In this document: one piece after another, positions 24,345 through 33,714 of the stretch
Numbering within the stretch: the first letter of the stretch is position 1
Layout: every line of letters begins with the position of its first letter
Assembly (NCBI GenBank): GCA_019689635.1
Contig: JADGHB010000005.1
Coordinates: 1 to 64,000, forward strand
DNA length: 64,000 nucleotides
From: Nevskia sp.
GTDB taxonomy: Bacteria > Pseudomonadota > Gammaproteobacteria > Nevskiales > Nevskiaceae
Direction of reading: 5' to 3'
Notes under the pieces: model-generated
Databases searched by the model: none
Seen by the model: the letters and a program-made list of their open reading frames with translations, nothing else
What the model was told of the DNA's origin: nothing
Translations under genes and position numbers: made by a program

Positions 24345-25439
24345 ATGAGTGCGCCCTACGTCCCGCGCGTGATCGCCACGATCGATCTGGGCGCGATCCG
24401 CCACAACCTCGCTTGCGTGCGCGAACGCGCCGCTCCCGCGCGGGTGATGGCGGCGATCAAGGCCGACGCCTACGGCCACGGCGCCGTGCCGGTGGCGCGC
24501 GCCTTGGAGGCGACCGGCGTGGACGCCCTCGCGGTCGCCTGCATCGAGGAGGCGCTGGCGCTGCGCGAGGCCTATCTGCGCGCGCCGATCGTGCTGCTGG
24601 AAGGCGTGCTCTCGTTCGCCGAAGCGCAGCTCGCCGTGGAGCAGGGCGTGGAAGTCGTGGTGCACTCCGCCTGGCAACTGGATCTGCTGCAACGGCTACC
24701 TGCGGCCGCGCCCTTGCGGCTGTGGTTCAAGCTCGACACCGGCATGCACCGCCTCGGCCTGCCGCCGCACGCGGCGCCTGCGCTGCATGCCGCCGTGCGG
24801 TCGCGGCCGAGCTGGCGGTTTTGCGGCTGGATGACGCACCTGGCTTGCGCCGACGAGCCCGACAATCCGATGACGGCGCGGCAGCTCGAAGCTTTCGAGC
24901 GTGCGCTGCGCGAGCTGCCGGGTCCCCGCTCGATCGCCAACTCCGCCGGGCTGCTCGCCTGGCCGCAGGCGCGCGCCGACTGGGTGCGGCCGGGGCTGAT
25001 GCTCTACGGCGCGAGCCCGCTGCCCGGCAAGCTCGGGGCCGAGCTCGGCCTGAAACCGGCGATGCGTCTGGAGAGCCTGCTGATCGCGGTCAACGAGCTT
25101 GCCGCCGGCGAGACCATCGGCTACGGCGCCAGCTACCGCTGTCCGCGCGCCATGCGCGTCGGCGTGGCGGCCGTGGGTTATGCCGACGGTTTGCATCGCG
25201 CGCTGCCCAGCGGTTCGCCGGTGCTGGTGCGCGGCCGCCGCGTTTCCCTGGTGGGCCGCGTGTCGATGGACATGATCAGCCTGGACCTCTCCGAGGTGCC
25301 GGACGCCCGGGTCGGCGATACGGTGCAGCTCTGGGGGCCGGAGCTCCCCGTGGAGGAGATCGCCGCCCGGGCCAACACCATTCCCTACGAGCTGTTCTGC
25401 GGCCTGACGCGCCGCGTGCACTTCGTTTACGCAGACTGA
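24345..25439 (+). CDS. alr: Alanine racemase
   Basis: A 364-residue PLP enzyme that interconverts L- and D-alanine for peptidoglycan. The PLP lysine lies in AIKADAYGHG, and the second catalytic residue, a tyrosine, in GYGASYRC. The C-terminal beta domain carries RVSMDMISLDL. Length and the dnaB-alr order are standard for gammaproteobacteria. Confidence 0.96.
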   Translation: MSAPYVPRVIATIDLGAIRHNLACVRERAAPARVMAAIKADAYGHGAVPVARALEATGVDALAVACIEEALALREAYLRAPIVLLEGVLSFAEAQLAVEQGVEVVVHSAWQLDLLQRLPAAAPLRLWFKLDTGMHRLGLPPHAAPALHAAVRSRPSWRFCGWMTHLACADEPDNPMTARQLEAFERALRELPGPRSIANSAGLLAWPQARADWVRPGLMLYGASPLPGKLGAELGLKPAMRLESLLIAVNELAAGETIGYGASYRCPRAMRVGVAAVGYADGLHRALPSGSPVLVRGRRVSLVGRVSMDMISLDLSEVPDARVGDTVQLWGPELPVEEIAARANTIPYELFCGLTRRVHFVYAD

Positions 25440-25467
25440 GCGCTTGTGAATTTTTCGAGCCCTCAGG

Positions 25468-25581
25468 CCGGCCAGGGAGGGCCGGACGCGAATCAGGGCC
25501 GCAGAAGCTTGATTCGCGGGAGCGAGTCCGGGCGTATCCCGGACTTGCGACGGAAGAAATGCACGGGACGTGCATTTCTTC
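25468..25581 (+). repeat. Structured intergenic repeat, copy B
   Basis: A 114-base element with four hairpins in order: CCGGCC/GGCCGG, GCGAATCA/TGATTCGC, AGTCCGGG/CCCGGACT, and a 12-base stem GAAGAAATGCAC/GTGCATTTCTTC (25553-25581). Copy A (22713-22827) has the same order in inverted orientation. The last hairpin fills the alr/DoxX convergent gap and overlaps the DoxX stop codon, so it probably serves as the terminator there. Confidence 0.65.
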
Positions 25582-26050
25582 ACGAGCTCTGAGCCGCCGC
25601 GCCCGATCCAGCCCAGCGCCGCAAGCCATGATCGAGCGATAGCCGTCCCGCGCCCGCGACCGCAAGCCAGAAGAACAGGGCGAAGTAGGCGGTTTCCTCG
25701 AAGCCGAGCAGGGTTTCCAGCGAATCCACCTGGTCCCACAGCGCGGAGCGGATCGCCACGAGCATGGTGATGGCCAGCGCCGCCGCCGACACGCGGGTGA
25801 GCAGGCCTAGCATCAGGAACGCGCCGCCGAAGAATTCCACGCCGGAGACGAACGGGGTGAGGATCTGCGGAAAGGGAATGCCCCAGCCGATGAAGTTCTG
25901 CGTGACTTCCGGCAGGTGGTGGAGCTTGCCCCAGCCGCTGAGCAGGAAGACGTCGCCGACCACGAGGCGCGCGATCAGCGGCGCCAGCCCGTCGAAGCGG
26001 CGCGCGACGCGCTCGGTCCAGCCGAGCAGAAAGCCGATCAGCCACCGCAT
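25580..26050 (-). CDS. DoxX-family membrane protein
   Basis: A 156-residue protein with four predicted membrane helices and the DoxX pattern RLVVGDVFLLSGWGKL ... GGAFLMLGLLTR. DoxX relatives include subunits of archaeal thiosulfate:quinone oxidoreductase, but most bacterial members have no proven reaction. GAGGG lies 8 bases before the ATG. A link to sulfur metabolism is possible but not supported by the neighbours here. Confidence 0.88.
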   Translation of the reverse strand: MRWLIGFLLGWTERVARRFDGLAPLIARLVVGDVFLLSGWGKLHHLPEVTQNFIGWGIPFPQILTPFVSGVEFFGGAFLMLGLLTRVSAAALAITMLVAIRSALWDQVDSLETLLGFEETAYFALFFWLAVAGAGRLSLDHGLRRWAGSGAAAQSS

Positions 26051-26147
26051 GACGAATCCCTCCGTAACCAGGGCGTCAGGATACGCAGCGGCACGACGCG
26101 CGGCTATGCCGCCGCGTTCGCGCTTCGTGACCGTTCGTTCCGCGGTC

Positions 26148-26600
26148 TTATCTCTCGGGCGACCGGCTGATCAGGGCGACGATCTTGGGCGAGCGGATCG
26201 CACGCACCTGCAACAGCGCGCCGAGCAGATCGGCCTGGGTCCAGCGCTCGATGCAGCGTCCGCCGGAGAAGCGCAGCAGCGAGACGCCGGCCGAGGTCAC
26301 CGTGCGCCCGGTGGCGGCGATGCCGAGGAAATCGCCGCGGTGCGTGCCCTGGATCCAGGAGCAGAAAGCGAGCTTCTCGTGCTCGCCGATGACGTTGTCG
26401 ATGCGCACGCGCAGGTCGGGAAAGGCGCTCCACAGCGCGTGGTAGAACTTGCGCAGGCTGTCGAGGCCCGGCCCGACGCCGGGATAGCCGTGCACCACCG
26501 CGTCGTCGGCGTAGAGCTGGAAATACTGCGCCCGTCGGGCGGGATCGTTGAAGTTCTCGACCGCCCGCAGCAAGACGACCTTGTTGGCTTCGACCGACAT
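26148..26600 (-). CDS. SnoaL/NTF2-like polyketide-cyclase-family protein
   Basis: A 150-residue alpha+beta barrel protein of the NTF2-like superfamily, with the SnoaL-type pattern VVHGYPGVGPGLDSLRKFY, FPDLRVRID and WIQGTHRGDFLGI. Members bind small hydrophobic ligands or act as cyclases or isomerases; the substrate here is unknown. The ATG at 26600 is used; a GTG two codons upstream is possible. Confidence 0.8.
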   Translation of the reverse strand: MSVEANKVVLLRAVENFNDPARRAQYFQLYADDAVVHGYPGVGPGLDSLRKFYHALWSAFPDLRVRIDNVIGEHEKLAFCSWIQGTHRGDFLGIAATGRTVTSAGVSLLRFSGGRCIERWTQADLLGALLQVRAIRSPKIVALISRSPER

Positions 26601-26664
26601 TTTCACCGTCCGTGATCGGTGATGGACGGATTGTAGGAGATCGGCCGTCGGGGGCGCGAGGCGT

Positions 26665-27354
26665 TCAGCTTGCGAGTTCGAAAGTCATTTTCGTGCCCGC
26701 CAGCTCGATCGTGTCGCCGGGTGCGAGGCGGCGGGCGCTGGCGTCGATTTCCGCGCCATTGACTTTCGGCCGGTTGCCGGCGGAGCCGCCGACGCTGACG
26801 ATGTAATAGCCGTCGGCGCGGCGCGTGATGGCCGCGACCTGCACGCCGGGACGGCCGAGGGTGGTGAGCGCCTTGGTCAGCTCCAGCGTCTTGCCGGCGT
26901 TGGGGCCGCTGGTCACGCGCAACCGGCCCGACCAGGGCTTGTGGGCGGGCGGCGTCTGCGCACCGTGAGCGGCCTGCGTCGCTGGGTCGGACGGCGCACC
27001 GAACGCAGCACCCACCTGCGCCGGGCGCAGGATCATGGTCTTCTCGAAATCGTCCTCGGCTCCGGGGGCCGCGCTGCGATACTTGAGCGTGTTGCGGCCG
27101 ATGGCGATCACGTCGCCGTCCGCCAAGGGGTGCTTGGCGACCGGTTTGCCGTTGACCTGGGTGCCGTTGGTGCTGTTGAGGTCTTCGAGGAAGGAATCGC
27201 GCAGGATGGTGATGATGACCGCGTGCCGGCCCGAGACCGCCTTGTCGTTGAAGGCGATGTCGTTGTCGGGATGGCGGCCGATGGTGACGCGCTCCTTGTC
27301 GAGCGCGAACTCGCGCGACTTGCCGTCGGCTTCGGTGATGAACAGCTTGGCCAT
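26665..27354 (-). CDS. Tandem FHA-domain protein
   Basis: A 229-residue cytoplasmic protein with two forkhead-associated domains: the first (about 20-95) has the phosphothreonine-binding residues GRHPDN, SGRHA and NSTNGT; the second (about 140-225) is degenerate (LGRPG, KVNGAEI). FHA domains bind proteins phosphorylated by Hanks-type kinases. It lies next to a PP2C phosphatase and a Ser/Thr kinase on the same strand, so the three form a signalling set. The start at MAKLFITEADG was chosen because the upstream extension is out of character for the fold. Confidence 0.88.
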   Translation of the reverse strand: MAKLFITEADGKSREFALDKERVTIGRHPDNDIAFNDKAVSGRHAVIITILRDSFLEDLNSTNGTQVNGKPVAKHPLADGDVIAIGRNTLKYRSAAPGAEDDFEKTMILRPAQVGAAFGAPSDPATQAAHGAQTPPAHKPWSGRLRVTSGPNAGKTLELTKALTTLGRPGVQVAAITRRADGYYIVSVGGSAGNRPKVNGAEIDASARRLAPGDTIELAGTKMTFELAS

Positions 27355-27401
27355 GTGCAGGACTCCCCCTTGCCCTGGTCCGCGTGTCTTGCCGGTACCC
27401 G

Positions 27402-28223
27402 CTAAAACCATTCGCTCAAACGTTCCCACCACGGGCGCTTGTGGGGGAACGGCGCATCGATGCGCGCGAGCGCGACCGAGATGTTGTCGCGGCCGCCGCG
27501 CGCGTTCGCTAGGCCGACAAGCGTTTCCGCGGCGCCTTCGAGATTATCAGTAAACTGCATCAGCGTTAAGCGGATCGCCTCGTCGTCCACCATGTCCGTG
27601 AGGCCGTCCGAGCACAGCAGCAGGAGATCGCCGACTTCCAGTCCTTCCTCGATCAGGTCGATCTCCACTTTCGGTTCCACGCCCAGCGCGCGGGTGACGA
27701 TATTCCGGCGCACGAGCGCGACGGCTTCCTCGCGCGTGTAGTGTCCGCGCGCGACCAGCTCCTCGGCCAGCGAGTGGTCGCGCGTGATCTGCTCCAGCCG
27801 GCCGCGGCGCAGGCGGTAGAGCCGCGAATCGCCAGCGTAGGCGATGGACACGCGGTCGTCGTGCAGCAGGCAGGCCACCGCGGTGGTGCCCATGCCAGCA
27901 CATTGCGGCTGGCTCTGCGCCGCCCGCCAGATGGTGTCGTGCGCGGTTTCCAGGGCCTCGCGCAGCAGCAGCGATTCCAGGGCGTAGCCGGTGGCGGCGT
28001 CGATCTGGCCTTTCCTGAGCTTGGGCCAGGCGCGGCGCACCACGTCGAGCACGGTGGCGATGGCGATGTGGCTCGCGATCTCGCCCGCGTTGTAACCGCC
28101 CATGCCGTCGGCGAGGATCAGCAGGCCGACGTCGGGCTCCTCGGCGACTGCGTCCTCGTTGTTGTCGCGCACGCGGCCGACGTCGGTTTTGAGCACCGTC
28201 GCGACCTTGCCCTTGAGCGCCAC
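27402..28223 (-). CDS. PP2C-family Ser/Thr protein phosphatase
   Basis: A 273-residue metal-dependent phosphatase with family motifs VGRVRDNNEDAV, LILADGMGGYNAGE, AYAGDSRLY and LLLCSDGLTDMV, which supply the Mg/Mn-binding aspartates. It starts at GTG 10 bases after the kinase stop. It should reverse phosphorylation by that kinase, as in Stp/PknB pairs. No membrane segment. Confidence 0.92.
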   Translation of the reverse strand: MALKGKVATVLKTDVGRVRDNNEDAVAEEPDVGLLILADGMGGYNAGEIASHIAIATVLDVVRRAWPKLRKGQIDAATGYALESLLLREALETAHDTIWRAAQSQPQCAGMGTTAVACLLHDDRVSIAYAGDSRLYRLRRGRLEQITRDHSLAEELVARGHYTREEAVALVRRNIVTRALGVEPKVEIDLIEEGLEVGDLLLLCSDGLTDMVDDEAIRLTLMQFTDNLEGAAETLVGLANARGGRDNISVALARIDAPFPHKRPWWERLSEWF

Positions 28224-28233
28224 GGGTGCGTGC

Positions 28234-30879
28234 TCAGCCGAGCAGGGCGCGCAGCGCCTGCGCGAACTCGGCGCCGCGGGCGTAACGCGCGTCCGCCGAT
28301 TTTTGCAGGGCGCGGGCCAGCACCAGATCGATGCCCGAGGGCAGGTCGGGGCGCACCCGCTCGGCCGGCGCCGGTGGCTCGTTGGCGATCTTGTACATCA
28401 GCGTCGCCATCGATTCGGCCTGGAACGGCAGCGTGCCGGTGAGGAGCTGGTACAGCGTCACGCCCAGCGAGAACAGGTCGGAGCGGCCGTCCACTTTCTT
28501 GCCCGCCAGCTGTTCGGGCGACATGTAGCTGGGCGTGCCCAGCACCATGCCGGTCTTGGTCTTGGACGAGTCGGTGATGCGCGCGATGCCGAAGTCGGTG
28601 AGCTTGAGGGTGCGCGAACCCGGCAGCCACATCATGTTCGCCGGCTTGATGTCGCGATGCACCACGCCCTGGCCGTGCGCGTAGTCCAGGGCCGCCGCGG
28701 CGTCGGCCACGATCTTGAGGACCTCGCGCACGTCGAGCAGCGCGTCGGGTTTGGTATGGCGCGTGAGATCGTAGCCTTCGAGGAATTCCATGGCGATGTA
28801 GGCGAGGTCCTGTTCCTCGCCGGCGTCGAAGATCTGCACGATGTTGGGATGCGACAGCCGACCGGCGGTCTCCGCCTCGCGGAAAAAGCGCGTCTTGACC
28901 TCTTCGAGCTCGTCGGGCTCGAACTCCTGCGACAGCGCCATGGTCTTGATCGCCACCTTGCGGCCGATCTTGGGATCGCGCCCCAGATACACCACGCCCA
29001 TCGCGCCCTTGCCCAGTTCGCGCTCGATCTGATAGCGGCCGAGCATGGGCTTTTCGACCGCAGCGTCGTTTACGATCAGCGTGCCGCTCGCCGTGGTGCG
29101 CGTCCCGCCGCCCAGGATCACGGTGTTTTCCAGCTTGCGCGCCCGCGCCAGCTTGTCCTGCACGTCCTTGAACTTTGGGTCGTGGCCGGCGATGAACTCG
29201 TACACCGCCGCCGACTTGTTGAACTGGCGCTTGCGTTCGAAATCCAGCGCCAGGTTGTACATCAGATCCAGCAGGCGGGCGTCCACCGGCTGCACCCGCT
29301 TGAACTTCTCGAAGGCCATGTCGAGCTGGCCCTGGCCCTGGAAGGCCAGACCCAGCATTTTGTTGCTCTCGGCGCTCTCCAGATCCGCGCTCTGTTTGAG
29401 GCGTTCGGTGATGCGGAATTTCTTCACCGTCATGAACAGATGTCCCGCGGCGAGCAGCAAGACCGGCGTGGTGAGCTTGAGCCACAGCGCCTGGCCGGCC
29501 ATCAGATAAAGCTGGGCGGCCACCAGCGCGACCGCCAGCGTCACGGTGATCAGCGCCGCCGGCGCGGCGCGCAGCGCCGGCAGGGCGAAGGCGAGATAGA
29601 GTGCCAGCGCGAGATACACTGCGAGCTCGGCCCAGGGTGCCCACGCCGGGCGGGTGTAGAAATCGCCTTGCAGGATGCTGGACACGGTGTGCGCCAGGAT
29701 CAGCACCGGCGCCATCGCGGGCGAGATGGGCGTGGGAAAACTGTTGCCCACGCCGCGCGCGGTGGCGCCGATCAGCACGATCTTGTCCTGGTATTTTTGG
29801 GCCGGAATCTTGCCGGCGTAGACGTCGTAAAACGAATCGACGGGGAACGGCGGCTGTCCGTCCTGCGCGCCGTAGAAATGGGGGGCCACGCGCAGCCAGG
29901 GATCGGTGGGGATGGAAAGGCCGCCCAGCCCCACGCCTTCGCCGAGCCGCACTTGGAGGTCGGCAGGTTTGAGGTTGAGCGCGCGCGCCGCGATCAGCAG
30001 CGACAGCGACGGATAGAACTCGTCGTACCAGCGCAGCACCAGCGGCTCTTGCCGCACCGCGCCGTCCACGTCCAGCGTGGACACCAGCGCGCCGATGCCG
30101 GCGGCGGGCGCGCCCAGTTCGGGCACCGGCGGCTGCGCGTCCATCACCGGCAGCGGCAGCGCGCCGCGGTTTTTCGCATCCACCCGATCGACGATGTCGG
30201 TGAGGGCGTTGCGACGCACGTCGTCCGGAAGCGGGCGATCCGGCCGGCCCTGAGGGCGGCCGAGGGTGAAACCCATCGGCAGCAGCACGTTGCCGGCCGC
30301 GGCGATGGCCTGCGCCAGGGCGTTGTCCGAAGCCAGCCGCCGACGGCCTTCTTCGATGGTCGCCTGGAGCGCTTCCAGATCCTTGCCGTACTCGGTGGCG
30401 AGCGCGGACTGATTGTAGGCCTTGGCGATGGCGGCGAGCTTGCGGTCCTTGCGCGCGCCGTCGTTGAGCATCACGCCGAAGCTTTCGATCTCGGCCGGAA
30501 TCTGCTGGCTGAGCGCGGACTGGCGCAGGGTTTGCGCCAGTTCGTCCAGAACCCGCCCGCCGGCCTCCTGTTCCTGCTCGGAATAAAAAACGGTGCTGGC
30601 GATGAGCTTGGCGCCGCCGGCGCGCAGCTTGTCGATCAGCGCCGCATGCAGGCTGCGCGGCCACGGCCAGCGGCCGAGATTGGCGATGCTGGCGTCGTCG
30701 ATGGCGATGATCGCGATGCGGTCGGAAGGCGTGCGGTCGCGCAGCCGCACGCCCAAGTCGTAGGCCACGCGTTCCACGCCCTGGAAGCCGCTGGCGAACA
30801 CGCCGTAGGCTAGCACGGCGAAGACCGCCGCGAAGGCCAGGCCCGCGAACCAGTCCTGCGTCCAGATCCCCTTGCGCAT
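28234..30879 (-). CDS. CHASE2-TPR-Ser/Thr protein kinase (Hanks type)
   Basis: An 881-residue membrane receptor kinase. It has an N-terminal helix, an extracytoplasmic CHASE2 sensor domain (about 30-400, IAIIAIDDASIANLGRWPWPR), membrane helices about 412-480, a TPR-like region (about 505-585), and a kinase domain (613-880) with GKGAMG loop, Lys645, HRDIKPANM and DFG. All catalytic residues are present. It is followed by genes for a PP2C phosphatase and an FHA protein, giving a complete phospho-signalling cassette. The signal sensed is not known. Confidence 0.93.
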   Translation of the reverse strand: MRKGIWTQDWFAGLAFAAVFAVLAYGVFASGFQGVERVAYDLGVRLRDRTPSDRIAIIAIDDASIANLGRWPWPRSLHAALIDKLRAGGAKLIASTVFYSEQEQEAGGRVLDELAQTLRQSALSQQIPAEIESFGVMLNDGARKDRKLAAIAKAYNQSALATEYGKDLEALQATIEEGRRRLASDNALAQAIAAAGNVLLPMGFTLGRPQGRPDRPLPDDVRRNALTDIVDRVDAKNRGALPLPVMDAQPPVPELGAPAAGIGALVSTLDVDGAVRQEPLVLRWYDEFYPSLSLLIAARALNLKPADLQVRLGEGVGLGGLSIPTDPWLRVAPHFYGAQDGQPPFPVDSFYDVYAGKIPAQKYQDKIVLIGATARGVGNSFPTPISPAMAPVLILAHTVSSILQGDFYTRPAWAPWAELAVYLALALYLAFALPALRAAPAALITVTLAVALVAAQLYLMAGQALWLKLTTPVLLLAAGHLFMTVKKFRITERLKQSADLESAESNKMLGLAFQGQGQLDMAFEKFKRVQPVDARLLDLMYNLALDFERKRQFNKSAAVYEFIAGHDPKFKDVQDKLARARKLENTVILGGGTRTTASGTLIVNDAAVEKPMLGRYQIERELGKGAMGVVYLGRDPKIGRKVAIKTMALSQEFEPDELEEVKTRFFREAETAGRLSHPNIVQIFDAGEEQDLAYIAMEFLEGYDLTRHTKPDALLDVREVLKIVADAAAALDYAHGQGVVHRDIKPANMMWLPGSRTLKLTDFGIARITDSSKTKTGMVLGTPSYMSPEQLAGKKVDGRSDLFSLGVTLYQLLTGTLPFQAESMATLMYKIANEPPAPAERVRPDLPSGIDLVLARALQKSADARYARGAEFAQALRALLG

Positions 30880-30959
30880 CGGAACGTTCCCCGGACGTCC
30901 GCTTTGCCCGCATACTACCGTCTTTCCCGCTCGGCCACGCCCCGCATTCGGGTTCGAAC

Positions 30960-32321
30960 GTGAAGTCCCTCACACCGCGGAAAACGGCTTACGTCTGCCA
31001 AAGCTGCGGCGCCCGCTTCGCCAAGTGGGCCGGGCAGTGCGGCGAGTGTGGCGCCTGGAACACCCTGGTCGAAACCGTCGTCGCCCGACCGCGCGCCGGC
31101 GGCGTCACGGCCACGGCGGGCCTTGCGCAAGTGCAGCGCCTGGACCGCGTCGGAGCCGAGGAGCAGCCGCGCATCCCCACCGGCATCGCCGAACTCGACC
31201 GCGTGCTGGGCGGCGGCATCGTCGGCGGCAGCGCGATCCTGATCGGCGGCGATCCGGGCATCGGCAAGTCCACGCTGTTGCTGCAGGCGCTGGCTGCGGT
31301 GGGCGATCGCGTGGAGACGCTCTACGTCACCGGCGAGGAATCGCTGTCGCAAGTCAGCCTGCGTGCCCGGCGACTGGACCTGCCGCGGCTGGACCTGCCG
31401 GTGCTGGCGGAGACTTCCCTGGAAGCGATTCTGGCGGTGCTGGAGCGCAGCGCGCCGCGGCTGCTGGTGCTGGACTCCATCCAGACGCTCTACACCGGAG
31501 ACCTCGACGCAGCGCCGGGCTCGGTCTCGCAGTTGCGCGAATGCGCGGCGCGGCTGGTGCGCTACGCCAAGACCCGCGGCTGCGCCGTGGTGCTGGTCGG
31601 GCACGTCACCAAGGAGGGCGCCATCGCCGGTCCGCGCGTACTCGAGCACATGGTCGATACGGTGCTCTATTTCGAGCAGGACGCGGGCAGCCGCTTTCGC
31701 ATCGTGCGCGCCGTCAAGAACCGTTACGGCGCGGTCAACGAGCTGGGCGTGTTCGCCATGACCGACGGCGGCCTGCGCGAAGTCAGCAATCCCTCCGCGC
31801 TGTTTCTCTCGCGCCACGGCGCGCCGGTGCCCGGCAGCGTCGTGACCGTCACCCGCCAGGGCACGCGGCCGCTGCTGGTGGAAGTGCAGGCGCTGGTGGA
31901 CACGGCGGCGGGCGGCCAACCGCGGCGTGTCGCCTTGGGCCTGGAGGGCAATCGCCTGGCGATGCTGCTCGCCGTGCTCCACCGTCACGCCGGCGTGCAG
32001 CTCGCCGATCAGGACGTGTTCGCCAACGTGGTCGGCGGTCTGCGCATCCAGGAAACGGCCGCGGATCTGCCGCTGCTCATGGCGACGCTGTCCTCCTTCC
32101 GCGGACGGCCGGTGGATGCGGGCGTGGCGGTCTTCGGCGAGGTGGGGCTGGCCGGCGAGATCCGGCCGGTGGCCGGCGGCGAGGAACGTCTGGCCGAGGC
32201 GGCCAAGCACGGCTTCAAGCGCGCGATCGTGCCGGAGGCCAACCGCCCGCGCCGCGGCGCCAAACTGGAGATCGAGGTGCAGCCGGTGGCACGACTGGAT
32301 CAGGCTTTGGCCGCGCTTTGA
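30960..32321 (+). CDS. radA: DNA repair protein RadA
   Basis: A 453-residue RecA-like branch-migration helicase. It has an N-terminal zinc finger (CQSCGARFAKWAGQCGEC), Walker A GDPGIGKS, the RadA-specific KNRYG motif (residues about 245) and a Lon-like C-terminal domain. Starts at GTG. It acts in recombinational repair. Transcribed divergently from the kinase gene. Confidence 0.95.
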   Translation: MKSLTPRKTAYVCQSCGARFAKWAGQCGECGAWNTLVETVVARPRAGGVTATAGLAQVQRLDRVGAEEQPRIPTGIAELDRVLGGGIVGGSAILIGGDPGIGKSTLLLQALAAVGDRVETLYVTGEESLSQVSLRARRLDLPRLDLPVLAETSLEAILAVLERSAPRLLVLDSIQTLYTGDLDAAPGSVSQLRECAARLVRYAKTRGCAVVLVGHVTKEGAIAGPRVLEHMVDTVLYFEQDAGSRFRIVRAVKNRYGAVNELGVFAMTDGGLREVSNPSALFLSRHGAPVPGSVVTVTRQGTRPLLVEVQALVDTAAGGQPRRVALGLEGNRLAMLLAVLHRHAGVQLADQDVFANVVGGLRIQETAADLPLLMATLSSFRGRPVDAGVAVFGEVGLAGEIRPVAGGEERLAEAAKHGFKRAIVPEANRPRRGAKLEIEVQPVARLDQALAAL

Positions 32322-32351
32322 GCGGTCCTCCGCTTTCCAAGAGCCCCGCGT

Positions 32352-33641
32352 TCAAGAGACCCGCGCCGCGGGCGTCGCCGCCGGCGCGGGCAGCGGCCGG
32401 ATGCGCACGGTCTTGACGGCGTTGGCGCGCACGTCGGTGATCTCGATCTGGTAGTCGCCGACCGACAGCCGCTTGCCCGCCTTGGGCAGTTCCTGGAGTT
32501 TTTCCAGCACCAAGCCGTTGAGCGTCTTGGGTCCGCCGGTGGGCAGCTTCCAGCCCAGCGAGCGGTTGAGGCTACGCAAGGTCACCGAGCCGTTGACCAG
32601 CACACTGCCGTCGGCATCGAAATAGACGTTCTTCAAGCGGGTCGCGGGATCGGTGGTGAACTCGCCGACCACTTCTTCGAGGATGTCCTCCAGCGTCACC
32701 AGGCCCTGGATGTCTCCATACTCGTCCACCACGAAGCCGATGCGCCGCTTCTGGTCCTGGAAGTTGAGGAGCTGCTGGTTGAGCGGCGTGCCTTCGGGTA
32801 TGTAGTAGGGCTCGCGCACCTGGGCGAGCAGGGTGTCCAGGCGCAGCGCGTTCTGGGCGGCCAGACGCACCAGCTTGCGCAGGTGCACCACGCCCTTGAG
32901 GTTGTCGATGGAGCCTTCGAACACCGGCAGGCGCGTGTGCTGGCTGGCGACGATGGTTTCGTGGATGCGTTCCCAAGGATCGGACACATCGATGCCGACG
33001 ATCTCGTTGCGCGGCACCATGATGTCCTCGACCGTGGCCTTTTCCAGGTCCAGGATGGACAGCAGCATGCGTTGATGGCGCTGCGGGATCATGGCGCCGG
33101 CTTCGGCGACGACGGCCCGCAGTTCCTCGCTCGACAGCGAGTGCTGGGCGGCGTCTTCCGGCGTCACGCCGAACAGCCGCAGCAGGCCGTTGCCGATCAG
33201 GTTCACCAGCCAGACGAAGGGGAACAGCACCCAGCGCAGCACCGAATAAACGTAGGCCGCGGGCAGGCCCACGCGCTCGGGGTAGAGGGCCGCCAGAGTC
33301 TTGGGGGCGGCTTCGCCGAAGATCAGCAGGACGAAGGTGAGCGCCACCGGCGCGATCGCGGCGCCCACGTCGCCAGCCAGGCGGTAGCCGATCACCAGCG
33401 CCACCGAAGCCGCCAGGGTGTTGGCCAGTACGTTGCCGAGCAGGATCAGGCCGATGAGCCGGTCGGGACGTTCCAGCAGCGCTTGCGCCAGACGCGCCGA
33501 GCGTTCGCCGGACTTGGCGCGGTGCTTGAGACGGTAGCGGTTGAGCGTCATCAGGCCCGTTTCCGAGCCCGAGAAGAACGCCGACAGGCCCACCAGCAGG
33601 GCCAACAGGGCGAACAGGGCGGTTAAGGGAATACTGTCCAA
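32352..33641 (-). CDS. CNNM/CorC-type protein (DUF21, CBS pair, CorC_HlyC domain)
   Basis: A 429-residue protein with an N-terminal DUF21 transmembrane domain (about 1-190), two CBS domains (about 205-330) and a CorC/HlyC domain (about 345-420). Relatives take part in Mg2+/Co2+ efflux or resistance. The TTG at 33641 is the only start available because an in-frame stop lies three codons upstream. It is followed upstream in the same direction by a CcsA/YpjD-like gene, a frequent pairing. Confidence 0.92.
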   Translation of the reverse strand: MDSIPLTALFALLALLVGLSAFFSGSETGLMTLNRYRLKHRAKSGERSARLAQALLERPDRLIGLILLGNVLANTLAASVALVIGYRLAGDVGAAIAPVALTFVLLIFGEAAPKTLAALYPERVGLPAAYVYSVLRWVLFPFVWLVNLIGNGLLRLFGVTPEDAAQHSLSSEELRAVVAEAGAMIPQRHQRMLLSILDLEKATVEDIMVPRNEIVGIDVSDPWERIHETIVASQHTRLPVFEGSIDNLKGVVHLRKLVRLAAQNALRLDTLLAQVREPYYIPEGTPLNQQLLNFQDQKRRIGFVVDEYGDIQGLVTLEDILEEVVGEFTTDPATRLKNVYFDADGSVLVNGSVTLRSLNRSLGWKLPTGGPKTLNGLVLEKLQELPKAGKRLSVGDYQIEITDVRANAVKTVRIRPLPAPAATPAARVS

Positions 33642-33714
33642 CGACCGTCAACGGTGGCGGCGGACTTCCATAACTACGGAAGCGCGCCGCCGCCGTCAAG
33701 TTGCGCGGCGCGGC

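Noticed and set aside
28102-30813. A 903-codon open frame on the plus strand opposite the CHASE2 kinase
   Set aside because: It is antisense to a clear kinase gene. Long open antisense frames are common in high-GC coding DNA and this one has no recognisable domain.
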